In this document: positions 1 to 7,880 of the stretch, piece by piece
How the letters are laid out: the number at the start of each line of letters is the position of its first letter
How positions within the stretch are numbered: position 1 is the stretch's first letter
Source of the DNA: Euperipatoides rowelli
Taxonomy: Eukaryota; Onychophora; Udeonychophora; Euonychophora; Peripatopsidae
Assembly (NCBI GenBank): GCA_003024985.2
Contig: PXIH01S0018076.1
Length of the DNA stretch: 10,096 bases
Strand: one strand, 5' to 3'
Notes under the pieces: generated by a model
What the model saw: only the letters and a program-made list of their open reading frames with translations
Told to the model about the DNA's origin: nothing
The model's database searches: none
Made by a program: the position numbers and the translations under genes

Positions 1-310
1 TATTGATTAATCATTATTTAGAAAACATAAAAATATATTAATTAGGTATTTAAAAGTTATTAAACTGAAAAAAAAAGAAAATATTAATATTTCTCATTAA
101 GACGTTTTTAAACGTCTTTGGCAAAACTGGAACTGTCTGTGAAACCGGCAATAAACGTCTTCCGCATATAAGGGATTAATTTATTGAATTAGGTTACAAT
201 TTATTTATTTATTATTTTTTTAACATTGAAGCATAATTATTTTTTTATTCTAAATTTTATAACTTTTGATTACTTTTTTTATCTTATTGTTAGTCAAAGT
301 ATAATTTGAG
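1..310. other. AT-rich DNA without a recognisable gene
   Basis: This stretch is A/T homopolymer-rich and has stop codons in all frames. The only distinct structure is the palindrome at 99-118 and the third copy of its arm at 153-161. I see no splice sites, RNA gene or transposon end that I can support. Confidence 0.6.
99..118. repeat. 20-bp palindrome (9-bp arms, 2-nt centre)
   Basis: The arm AAGACGTTT (99-107) is followed after TT by its exact complement AAACGTCTT (110-118). A further direct copy, AAACGTCTT, lies at 153-161. The G/C content of the arms stands out against the AT-rich surroundings. It could be the end of an old transposable element or a DNA-binding site. The function is unknown. 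Confidence 0.6.
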
Positions 311-1066
311 AAAAACAGGCATTTTCCCCTGTTTAGCACAATTTGAGTCTTCAGCAAGATGATTGAAAGAAGTGACATCTACGGCATGTATAGATAAGGC
401 ATGAAAAACTTAAACATTTTTATTATAATGTATTTGATAACTCTAACACATGAAAAACAAGAATTTTCTCTTTAGCACAATTTGGCTCTTTAGCAAGATG
501 ATTGAGGGAAGTGACATCTATGGCATGCATAGAACAAGGCATGGAAAACTTAAAACATTTTTATTATACTGTATTTTGATAACTCTAACATGAAAAACTT
601 AAGCATTTTTTCCTCTTTAGCACAATTCAGCTCTTTAGAAAGATGATTAAGAGAAGTGACATCTATGGCATGCATAGAACAAGGCATGAAAAACAAGCAT
701 TTTTATTATACTGTATTTTAATAACTCTAGCACATGAAAAACTTTAGCATTTTTTCCTGTTCAGCACAATTCGGTTCTTTAGTAAGATGATTGAGAGAGG
801 TGACATCTATGGCATGCATAGAAAAATACATGAAAAACTAAGACATTTTTCCTGTTTAGTACCATCAGGGTCATTAGCAAGATGGTTGAGGGAAGTGACA
901 TTTATAACATCCATAGAAAAATACATGAAAAACTTAGGCATTTTTCCTGTTTAGTGCCATCCAGGTCATTAGCAAGATGGTTGAGGGGAGTAACATTTTA
1001 TGCATAGAACAAGACATGAAAAACTTAAACATTTTTATCATATTGTATTTGATAACTCTAGTAAGA
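311..1066 (+). repeat. A/B composite minisatellite array
   Basis: Ten tandem blocks are visible. A units of 91-96 bp start at 311, 453, 593, 737, 833 and 928. B units of about 48-49 bp start at 404, 544, 689 and 1019. The order is A-B-A-B-A-B-A-A-A-B. Each block opens with AAAAAC and most end in CATG. A units share a core with AGCAAGATG, then GTGACATCTATGGCATGCAT. B units share GTATTTGATAACTCTA. The landmark AGTGACATCT recurs at 371, 510, 655, 799, 894 and 989, giving spacings of 139, 145, 144, 95 and 95. The shorter spacings are exactly where B is missing. A and B open with a similar ~18 bp, so B may be a truncated and diverged A. The array does not look coding. Confidence 0.88.
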
Positions 1067-1413
1067 AAGAAAAAATCCCAACTAAAATTTTACTATAAGT
1101 TACTACATTATGTGGCTTTTCTTTTAACTATACATAAATGAAATAAAAAATATGAACAATATTTTTAGTTTAAGAATTTATTATTATATAATTTTCAAAT
1201 AAATATTTATTTCATTATTGGGAAAGTTTTATGTATAATTATTTCATTCAATCTCCATATTATTAAAGTTTGCCATAATATAATTCATTCCTGTAATCAT
1301 GGATTAAGTGTGTTGTTGGGAAAACCATCATTGACCAAGTGAGGGGAACCATTTCATTGGATTTAATAAGATTGGTTAAGTTTGTTGAGGAAAACCATTT
1401 CCTAGGATTGGGC
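1067..1413. other. AT-rich spacer between the two arrays
   Basis: This spacer has no recognisable gene. It contains short, irregularly spaced copies of a GGAAAACCAT-like motif (near 1319, 1343 and 1389) in its last 100 bp, just before the X/Y array. These may be eroded repeat units. Confidence 0.5.
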
Positions 1414-2282
1414 TTTGAGATAATACCTCTACCAGAATATCTTTTAAGTTATTTTTTAGTCAACGCATGCAGAAATTTTTTGTGAGGTGCAGTTAATATT
1501 GATGGAGCGATTGATAATCAAAATACCGATTGCAATTAAAGTTGAGATAATATTTATATTTGAATCTATCTAAGTCTATGTGTACGGTAATCTTTTACTA
1601 AATTTATTGTTGTGGGGTGATTGGCGATGTAAATACCGATGGAAATTAAAGTTGAGATATCTCAGTCAGAATATCTTTACCAGATTATCTTTAAGTTATT
1701 TTTTAGTAAACACATGCAGTAATTTTTTGTAAGATGCAGTTAATATTGATGGGGTGATGGATAATCAAAATACCGATTGAAATTAAAGTTGAGATAATAT
1801 TTATGTTGGAATGTCTTGTTAGTTATTATTTTTCTACTCTATGTGTACGGTAATCTTTTACTAAATTTATTGTTGTGGGGTGATTGGTGATGTAAATACT
1901 GATAGAAATTAAAGTTGAGATAATATTTATGTTGGAATGTCTCATAAGTTATTATTTTTTTACTCTATGTGTATGGTAATCTTTTACTAAATTTATTGTT
2001 GAGGGGTGATTGGTGATGTAAATACCGATAGAAATTAAAGTTGAGATAATATCTCAATCATAATATCTTTGTTATTTTTTAGTCTATACATGCAGTAATT
2101 TTTTTGTAAGATGTAGTTAATATTGATGGGGTGATTGATAATCAATTTACCAATTGAAATTAAAGTTGAGATAATTATGTTGGCATCACTCGGAGTTATT
2201 TTTTAGTCTATGTGTACGGTAATCTTTTGTTAAATTTATTGCTAGGGCGATTGGTGGTGTAAATACCAATAGAAATTAGTTG
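1414..2282 (+). repeat. X/Y two-variant minisatellite array
   Basis: Seven units are delimited by GTTGAGATA(AT), with starts near 1414, 1541, 1651, 1788, 1914, 2040 and 2165. Unit lengths are about 127, 110, 137, 126, 126, 125 and 115 bp. All share a 3' half with GGGGTGATTG, AAATACCGAT and GAAATTAAAGTTGAGATA. The 5' half comes in two forms. X has ACATGCAGTAATTTTTTG and a GATGCAGTTAATATTGATG block. Y has TATGTGTACGGTAATC and ACTAAATTTATTGTTG. The order is X-Y-X-Y-Y-X-Y. The last unit has lost the end of its core. No coding frame runs through the array. Confidence 0.88.
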
Positions 2283-2283
2283 T

Positions 2284-2573
2284 AAGTTCTTCATGCATTC
2301 TTCTACACAACTTGTGATGTCACTCACACTCAGCTATCTTGAAAAAGACCCGGATGTACATAAAAGTGAAAAAATATATTTAAGTTCTTCAAGCATCATT
2401 CTGCACATCCTATGATGCTACTTCCACTCAATCATCTTAAAAAAGCCCCAGCTTTAGCTATAAGTGAAAAAAATTCACAAGTATATTTTCTTGTAGTGTA
2501 TTTGATAACTGTAGTAGAAAAAANNCCTTGAAAAGACCCTGGATGTAGGTAAAACAGGAAATTTACGCCAAAA
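2284..2573 (-). repeat. Diverged A units in inverted orientation
   Basis: Two ~98-bp direct repeats begin with AAGTTCTTCA at 2284 and 2382. A partial third copy covers about 2526-2573. The reverse complement of the upstream A unit aligns along their length: the plus-strand text here reads TTCATGCATTCTTCTAC, GATGTCACT, TCA-CTATCTTGAAAAAGACCCGGATGTAC, matching the complement of CATG, GTGACATC, GATGGTTGA and GTACCATCAGGGTC. Between copies two and three (about 2490-2520) is GTATTTGATAACTGTAGTAG. This matches B and keeps the same orientation as in the upstream array, so B is not inverted here. Two unresolved bases lie at 2524-2525. Confidence 0.75.
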
Positions 2574-2587
2574 TTTTTGGCGTAAAT
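2561..2587. repeat. 27-bp near-perfect palindrome at the array/retrotransposon junction
   Basis: The 13-bp arm ATTTACGCCAAAA (2561-2573) and its exact complement TTTTGGCGTAAAT (2575-2587) are separated by one T. The left arm continues the inverted A unit, matching the complement of the GGCATTTTTCCTG start of A. The right arm would therefore be the start of a plus-oriented A copy cut off by the Gypsy fragment, which begins within a few bases. Confidence 0.8.
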
Positions 2588-3318
2588 AACCTTGACCAAC
2601 TATGTTCTTTCTTAAGACTTTTAAGCTATTACAGAAATTTTATACCAAATTTGGCAATTAAAACATCACACTTAAATAACCTACTTTGTAAAAATACTAC
2701 ATGGAACTGGAATGAAAAATGTGACAAACAATTTAAAGAAATAAAAGATGAACTAATCTCAGAAAAGGTTTTAACTCACTATAACCCAGAACTAGAATTC
2801 TGTCTACGGATGCATCACCTTAAGGTTTAGGGCAGTGCTAGCATACAAACTCAAGGACAATGCAGTGAAAACAATTATGTATGCATCCAGATCTTTAAGT
2901 AATACAGAACAAAAATATTCACAATTAGACAGAGAAGCATTAAGTATAATCTTTGGAATAAAAAAATTTCACATATACACCTATGGGAGGAAATTTACAC
3001 TATACACGGACTACAAACCGCTAACCCATATTTTTCAAGAAAATAAGGAAATACCAGCTCTTGCCGCAACAAAATTGCAGCATTGGGCATTAATACTAGC
3101 AGGCTATACATATAACATATAAGCTCTCCAAAGAAAATACCATCGCCGATGCCCTCTCAAGACTGCAAATTAAAGAAAAAGCGGCTGAAGATGAAAACTA
3201 TGAAAATTTCTTCACCATAGAACAGAAACAAGAATTCCCATACACCAAGGAAGATATAGCAAATGAAACTAAAAAGGACTTAGAATTAATGAAAATAATA
3301 AATTACCTAAAATTTTGA
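2588..3318 (+). pseudogene. Ty3/Gypsy pol relic: reverse transcriptase end and RNase H
   Basis: From about 2590 the frame encodes the conserved thumb/connection region, with YYRNFIPNLA at 2627-2656 and a W-N-W motif near 2702. The RNase H start follows in another frame, with the catalytic Asp of TDAS at 2809-2811. A stop follows at 2818-2823. The main open stretch, 2835-3119, holds the second acidic residue (Glu of DREALSIIFGIKKF, 2934-2936) and the third (Asp of YTDYKPL, 3009-3011; the family usually has TDHKPL). The domain ends with ADALSRL at 3145-3165 in a third frame, followed by an open acidic linker to the stop at 3316-3318. Frame changes fall near 2800, 2830 and 3118. All three acidic positions survive although the gene is dead, which suggests decay under neutral drift rather than gross rearrangement. 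Confidence 0.87.
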
Positions 3319-3320
3319 TG

Positions 3321-4036
3321 GCCAAAAGTAAACACATTGTAATACCTAATTTCAACCTAAAAAAGGAACAGTTAACAATAGAAAATGACTGTCTACACTG
3401 AAGACATTGTGGTATTGTACGAATAAAACATTGCCCGATCTGTATGTTGGTGGCCAAAGTTTGACAACGATATAGAAAATATTACATGCACTTGCAGGAA
3501 ATGTCAACTAAACCAATGAAACCCACCAAAAATAAGCATACACCCTTGGATATGTCCAGCAGAACCATGGCTTCAGATCCATACAGATCTGATGGGTCCA
3601 TTCTTGAATAAAATGTTCCTCATAACAGTCTACAGTTTCTCAAAATGGCTGGAAATAACAATCTTGACCAAGACTAATTCACAAAATATTATATATGCTA
3701 TGGAAGAATATTTTATCAGGTATGGATACCCAGAATACCTATTATCCGATAATGGCACTCCTTTCACCTCGGAACTATTTGAAACCTTCTGCAAAAATAG
3801 AGGTATCCATCACTCCAAATCTGCACCCCTACATCCAGCCTCGAATATATAGGCGGAACGATTTGTTGATATCGCAAAAAAACTTTCTTAAAAAGAACCA
3901 CCTCAATGAAGACAACCTACAATTTGAAATTAATGAATTATTATTATCTTATAGGTCTACACCTCACACCACGCTATTACTCACACCTTCAGAAATGTTT
4001 CTCAGAAGAAAACTGAGAAACCGGCTTAAAAAATAA
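3321..4036 (+). pseudogene. Ty3/Gypsy integrase relic
   Basis: The N-terminal zinc-binding module is split. Its His pair (3396 and 3405) precedes GIVRIK and has a stop between the histidines (3399). WWPKFDND and the Cys pair C-R-K-C (3493-3504) lie in the next frame, followed by a stop at 3517. The catalytic core shows HTDLMGPF with the first Asp at 3586-3588 and LLSDNGTPF with the second Asp at 3748-3750. The Glu of AERFV is at 3856-3858, right after a stop at 3850. The second Asp and the Glu have exactly 35 residues between them, the D,D(35)E spacing of retroviral-type integrases. A shift near 3889 leads to the region with LLSYRSTPH and a stop at 4034. The usual Asp before FSKW is replaced (VYSFSKW). 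Confidence 0.88.
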
Positions 4037-4104
4037 GTCCACTTCCGATCCTACAACAGAAATGTTTTAAGTCAAGTTCACAATGGAGCAAAACATCCTA
4101 ACAA

Positions 4105-4463
4105 AAAACTTCAGCAAAGGTTTCCAAACCAAGTGGATTGAAGGTAAAATTACTAAAATCTTATCCCGTCACATTCACCGAACTACTAAAAAATAGTCAA
4201 GAGAGGAAATGACATTTCAACCAAATCAATCCTTTGATTCTAAAACGGTCCCTGACCCGCAAGTTATTTTACCAAAAAGATAACAGAACAATGACACAAC
4301 CTCTATAATAGATTATATTCCCTCTACCAGAAGGATCATCATTGTGGTTCCCCATATACCAGAAGAAGACCCTGTACAAGTCCCCAATGTACCTGAAGAA
4401 GACCTGGCACCACGACATTCAACCCGCATCAGAAGACCACCGGACAGTCTAAATGTTTCCTAA
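4105..4463 (+). pseudogene. Integrase C-terminal module and basic pol tail, broken
   Basis: KWIEGKITKIL near 4130 resembles the small-barrel C-terminal module that follows the Gypsy integrase core (the GPY/F-like region). It is broken by frame changes near 4166 and a stop in the following HFNQINP region. The last part, about 4347-4463, is open and reads as a Pro/Glu/Asp-rich segment with a doubled PEED motif. It ends in STRIRRPPDSLNVS and a stop at 4461-4463. A basic RR-P-P-D-L end just before the polypurine tract is typical of insect and other animal Gypsy pol ends. Confidence 0.7.
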
Positions 4464-4473
4464 AAGAAGGGAG
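4462..4473 (+). other. Polypurine tract of the Gypsy element
   Basis: AAAAGAAGGGAG is an all-purine run that overlaps the pol stop codon and lies 4 bp upstream of a TGTGATG start. In LTR retrotransposons this is the plus-strand DNA primer, and it marks the upstream edge of the 3' LTR. Confidence 0.75.
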
Positions 4474-4477
4474 TAAT

Positions 4478-5063
4478 TGTGATGTATTAAGATCACAATA
4501 AATATAATGACCTTTTCAAGAAAGAATTATTTACATTATACAATGAAATACTTCACGAGTTAGAACAACTTATTACTCTTGGTCTAAAATATATTACATT
4601 TGTCGAGTTCTGTTCGAACTGGCTTATTTTTAACAAGTAGCTAAATATCTTGTTAGCTATTAAAATTGTGGTTGTAATCGTTTCAAATATGATTTCAATA
4701 TCTTATTTATTTTCTGATTGTATGAAGACATAACACTTATTATTTAGTTTATATGACCAATTAACTTTTTATAGTTAATCTGTTATAGCTGCATATTTTT
4801 TTTTTAAATCTTTCTTTTATTATGTCTTGTTTTTTTTTTTAGTTTTTCTTTTTCTTTTTTAATTTTTGATAAGTGACTGGTCTGAGTATTTTTGTTTTAT
4901 TATTTTTGTTTTGTTGTCAATGTTTTATGTAATAAGACCTCTGTGTCTTTCCTAACTACTTGGTTAGTTCTAGAACAAATAAATATTTTGTTTTATGACT
5001 ATTTGCTTTGTAATAATGTTTATTTGTTTTATTATTTTATTTGCCAATGTATATTTAGTAACA
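4478..5063 (+). repeat. Putative 3' LTR of the Gypsy element
   Basis: The left edge, TGTGATGTATTA, is set by the polypurine tract. An AATAAA polyadenylation signal is at 4978-4983, preceded by a T-rich stretch, as in the R region of an LTR. Short internal inverted repeats occur near 4604-4620 (AGTTC/GAACT) and 4637-4658 (TAGCTAA/TTAGCTA). The right edge is a guess. I chose GTAACA at about 5058-5063 because LTRs usually end in CA, but no 5' LTR or target duplication confirms it. Confidence 0.45.
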
Positions 5064-6016
5064 TGTTGTAGTCCAATGTTTATACACCAGAGCCTCAAAT
5101 CCGAAGTTGTAGTTCGGTTACGTACTAAAATAATAAAAATATGCGACTCAAATCTAAACGACTCAAATCGAGTTATAAATTTCCATAGGAATACATTGAA
5201 ATCTAAGAGATAGGGTTACTGTAATTCAACTAGTATTTTTTTTTACTACTGTATAAAAGTACCCGTAACAAACTTTTCAACTTTTCCTGTGTCATTTTTA
5301 GATAAAACAATAAATAGAAATTTTTTATTCTAGAAGTTAATTAAAAACAAATGACCAAGGCAATAAAAAAATTGTTTTATTAGCATAATTATAAATAGAA
5401 TATTAAATTAAAAAATAATTAAACATTTAATAATGTATTTTTAAGAAATGTTACAATTTTAATTTTTTTTTTAACATTTACAGCATGATATTTAATATGG
5501 TATAACAGTGTTGTTGTTTTTTTTGCTGTACACTCCAATACAGTATTATTTTTTTTTAAAAAAATGTCTTAGGTTTTAAATTTACTTATTACGAAAAATA
5601 AACGACTCAAAATGGAAAAAAAATAGGCTTTATTTGCCAACGACTTAATGACAAAACGACTCAAAACAAGGGTCTTAGGTATATTATTTAACTATGTCTG
5701 AGCAGCAATAAATCCTTTTAGGCATAAAACTATGCACTTTTCCTGATTCGTCCTGTTTCTCCTTTGCTATAACATTAGAAATAATGTAGATTCTGAAGCA
5801 TTGATAAACTTAGTTTCACTATTTTATTTATTATTATTTTTCTTTTAATGCTCTATCATCTTTGGTGCCCCCCCCCCCCAACTTCTTCGCTCTAAGAATA
5901 AACATAGACTGATCTGAATAATGATCAATCAGTGAATATCTGAGCTTGCATGGAAAATAATCTAATATGGTAAGGGGAGGGTTCCTACTACTAGAATTAA
6001 TATCTACTAGTAATCC
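5064..6016. other. AT-rich DNA with scattered short repeats
   Basis: I find no gene here. The motif CGACTCAAA occurs four times in the same orientation, at 5144, 5159, 5603 and 5657. A run of 12 C is at 5868-5879. Long T and A runs dominate the rest. The short open frames on both strands have no recognisable protein character. Confidence 0.5.
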
Positions 6017-6020
6017 AGTG

Positions 6021-6039
6021 TTGGTCGAAATTCGACCAA
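6021..6039. repeat. 19-bp palindrome
   Basis: TTGGTCGAA (6021-6029) and TTCGACCAA (6031-6039) are exact complements around a single A. It directly follows CAGTG, so it could be a solitary transposon end, but no partner end is visible. Confidence 0.55.
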
Positions 6040-6054
6040 TAAGAAAATTTCCTA

Positions 6055-6112
6055 TGTAAAAAGCCACCACTCCTTTGTAAAAGCCACCACTCCTTTGTAA
6101 AAAGCCACCACA
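6055..6112 (+). repeat. Short tandem repeat, ~21 bp x 2.8
   Basis: TGTAAAAAGCCACCACTCCT is repeated at 6055, 6076 (one A fewer) and 6096 (partial). Replication slippage is the simplest origin. It does not look coding. Confidence 0.8.
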
Positions 6113-6727
6113 ACGCTAAACAATGAATGCTTTAATTTTATATATAAATTTTAGCTCATTGCACTCACTCTCCATATAAACTTTAACTCTGCCAAATCTC
6201 ACACTCCTCCGTGCACCCAATATGCTTAAAAAGGGATCCAAAGTTTTCCCTTCATGTATTAATATATAGGTTACAATTGCACTGTTTTATCCATCCTTCT
6301 TGCCTTGGTGTCATTAGATAGGCTAATGGTGGTGAAGGCATTATTTTGGAAATACATGCTTTATAGACCCCAAAGTGTGATCATTTCTATAAACATTCTA
6401 TCACAACATTAATTTTACATTTTGGTGAACCATGCACACATATAGTAGAGTATGTTGCACCACTATGTCCTCATTGGACAAGTACAAAATGTGCAAGAAG
6501 TGAAATTTGGAGATTACTGTGTCTAAGGGATAAGTGGCTTTTTTTTAATCTATAAGCCTATAGAGTCTGTTCTGTCAACAGTCCGAGGATTTGTTAAATT
6601 TTAGTAGTGAACCATCTTTTAGCTAATTTAAGTCTGACCTAGCTAAAATAATTTTTAGAATTAGACCAGGTATTTCCATACTTTAATTTATTGGTTATTT
6701 TTAATTACTATTGTTGCCAAGTAAACT
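6113..6727. other. Unassigned AT-rich DNA
   Basis: There is no supported gene, RNA or transposon end here. Composition is slightly less AT-rich than the flanks, and stop codons are frequent in all six frames. It could be intron or intergenic DNA. Confidence 0.5.
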
Positions 6728-6735
6728 CTCTAAAA
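6728..6735 (+). repeat. Left target-site duplication of the hAT element
   Basis: CTCTAAAA abuts the CAGTGATGG terminus and is identical to 7230-7237. Confidence 0.85.
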
Positions 6736-7229
6736 CAGTGATGGCAATGACACATGGGTCAATAGGTGACACAAAAACCCAATTTTGGTGACACACCACA
6801 TGAACACATTATGTATGGTGTAATATTGTATGTATAATAAATAGGAAATTGTGTCTGTGACAATTGATGCTGTCCAAAATATAGTGCGTGAACATAATGG
6901 TTTTGAGAAATGTCTTCATGAAGAAGTTCAGCACTCTATTGTGCAGTTTCATCGCATTATACAATTGCAAGCATTGTGCGCGAAAGAAAATATGAAGTCA
7001 TTTGAACGTGTACTTCCGCCGCTAACTATAATTGTGAACTTTATATCTGCACATGAGCTCTAAATAATCACCAGTTCACGAAGATGTTAGACAAGGTGGA
7101 TTCTCAATATGATGAAATTCTTATGTACAATAAGGTTCACTGGCTGAGTTGTGGTGGAACACTAGACATTCGAAAGTAATAAATTAAATTTCAAGCGGAA
7201 CACTGGGTAGGAAAGGTTCTCCATCCCTG
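6736..7229 (+). mobile_element. Internally deleted hAT element with intact 8-bp target-site duplication
   Basis: The left end is CAGTGATGGCAATGACAC. The right end, read inward on the minus strand, is CAGGGATGGAGAACC, with 9 of the first 12 positions matching. The 8-mer CTCTAAAA sits immediately outside both ends (6728-6735 and 7230-7237). Eight-bp duplications and CAG-starting termini are hallmarks of the hAT superfamily, and this 8-mer fits both the nnnTAnnn and nTnnnnAn target patterns. The 494-bp length, against 2.5-4 kb for autonomous members, and the transposase fragment inside show a large internal deletion. Confidence 0.85.
6851..7179 (+). pseudogene. hAT transposase fragment (Buster/Charlie, ZBED5/GTF2IRD2-like)
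   Basis: A 70-codon open stretch (6851-7060) is followed by a one-base frame change at about 7063 and then 37 further codons to the stop at 7177. The order matches the middle of hAT transposases related to ZBED5, FAM200 and GTF2IRD2: FHRIIQLQALCAK (about residues 33-45; relatives have HCIIHQEALCAK), then TIIVNFI, NHQFTKMLDKV and KVHWLSCGG. Only about 108 of some 600 residues remain. The zinc-knuckle N-terminus, first catalytic Asp, catalytic Glu and C-terminal dimerisation region are missing. The C(2)H motif has lost both Cys (to Arg) and His (to Gln), and the conserved RW has become HW. The fragment is inactive. The GTG at 6851 is not a real start. Confidence 0.83.
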
Positions 7230-7237
7230 CTCTAAAA
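7230..7237 (+). repeat. Right target-site duplication of the hAT element
   Basis: CTCTAAAA follows directly after the terminal CCATCCCTG and is identical to 6728-6735. Confidence 0.85.
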
Positions 7238-7880
7238 TAATCTATTTTCACATTTAAAATGTTCATTGAGACTATATCTAAATTGGGGGCTGACATCCTT
7301 AATCTTGAGGCTATGCGTTTTATACAGTTTTGCCATTTGAGCAGGTATAGAATATTGTGAATTTGATAGCACTGAGTCATATCATACAAGATTTGATTTC
7401 AATACATAAATGAATAATGTAATTAATTGTAATAATGAACTGAATTACAGTATATTAAAGCTGCTGAAAAAGTAGTTTCTAATGGTTAAAGTAGTCAACT
7501 GTACTGTAATTGCCTGAATCTGAAAAATATTTCATTTTTCTACATGTCAAAATATATTCGAAAATCAGAAAAAAAAATCCCATTGAGAGACTAACTTCAA
7601 TTTGACATAATTGAAGGCAACATATACAAGAAGTTTTGAGAATTTTTTGACAATTTTTAAACATATTTTTTTTTTGAGAAATTGAAATTTGAAATTTTTT
7701 GAGTGATTTTGAAACTTTTTTTATTTAATCAGTCGTTTTGCATATCATGTGTAAGCCAATGAAAAAACGCTGGAAAATAACTTTTTACCCATCTTTCTAT
7801 CCCTTTCTAGTGATGAGTATTGGTCAATATTGAGTTGAAGCATCAACCAAAAAAATGTGATTTTTTTCGAAATTCAGATA
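7238..7880. other. AT-rich DNA without a recognisable gene
   Basis: A/T runs and stop codons dominate both strands. The short open frames in the minus direction (for example 7162-7389 and 7479-7664) have no recognisable domain and biased, low-complexity composition. I see no RNA gene or transposon boundary. Confidence 0.5.

Larger units (their letters stand above)
2588..5063 (+). mobile_element. 5'-truncated, decayed Ty3/Gypsy LTR retrotransposon
   Basis: The domain order is end of reverse transcriptase, RNase H, integrase, basic C-terminal tail, polypurine tract and LTR. This is the pol order of Ty3/Gypsy (Metaviridae) elements. No gag, protease, reverse transcriptase palm, primer-binding site or 5' LTR is present in the window. 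The element begins abruptly at the palindrome at 2561-2587, so it was truncated or cut by another insertion. The frame changes several times and in-frame stops interrupt every domain. It cannot be active. I see no envelope-like gene between integrase and the LTR. The right end is uncertain because there is no second LTR to compare. Confidence 0.85.

Noticed and set aside
311-2573. CRISPR array
   Set aside because: Units are 49-137 bp, diverged, and repeat along their whole length without unique spacers. The genome context is eukaryotic.
2561-2595. Helitron 3' end
   Set aside because: The hairpin is suggestive, but no CTRR terminus follows within the usual distance and no TC start is identifiable on the other side.
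3269-3457. 62-codon minus-strand open frame within the Gypsy pol relic
   Set aside because: It is antisense to the linker and integrase zinc-binding region, whose plus-strand coding match is clear.
4600-4625. GTTCGAACT resembling a tRNA B box
   Set aside because: No A box lies at the right distance upstream and no cloverleaf can be drawn. It is better explained as a short palindrome inside the LTR.
4995-5213. 72-codon open frame on the plus strand
   Set aside because: It is rich in Phe/Ile/Leu as expected from T-rich DNA, overlaps the putative LTR end, and shows no domain or splice context.
5834-6070. 78-codon open frame on the minus strand
   Set aside because: It reads through the 12-C run (giving a Gly stretch) and the palindrome at 6021-6039. 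It has no recognisable family.
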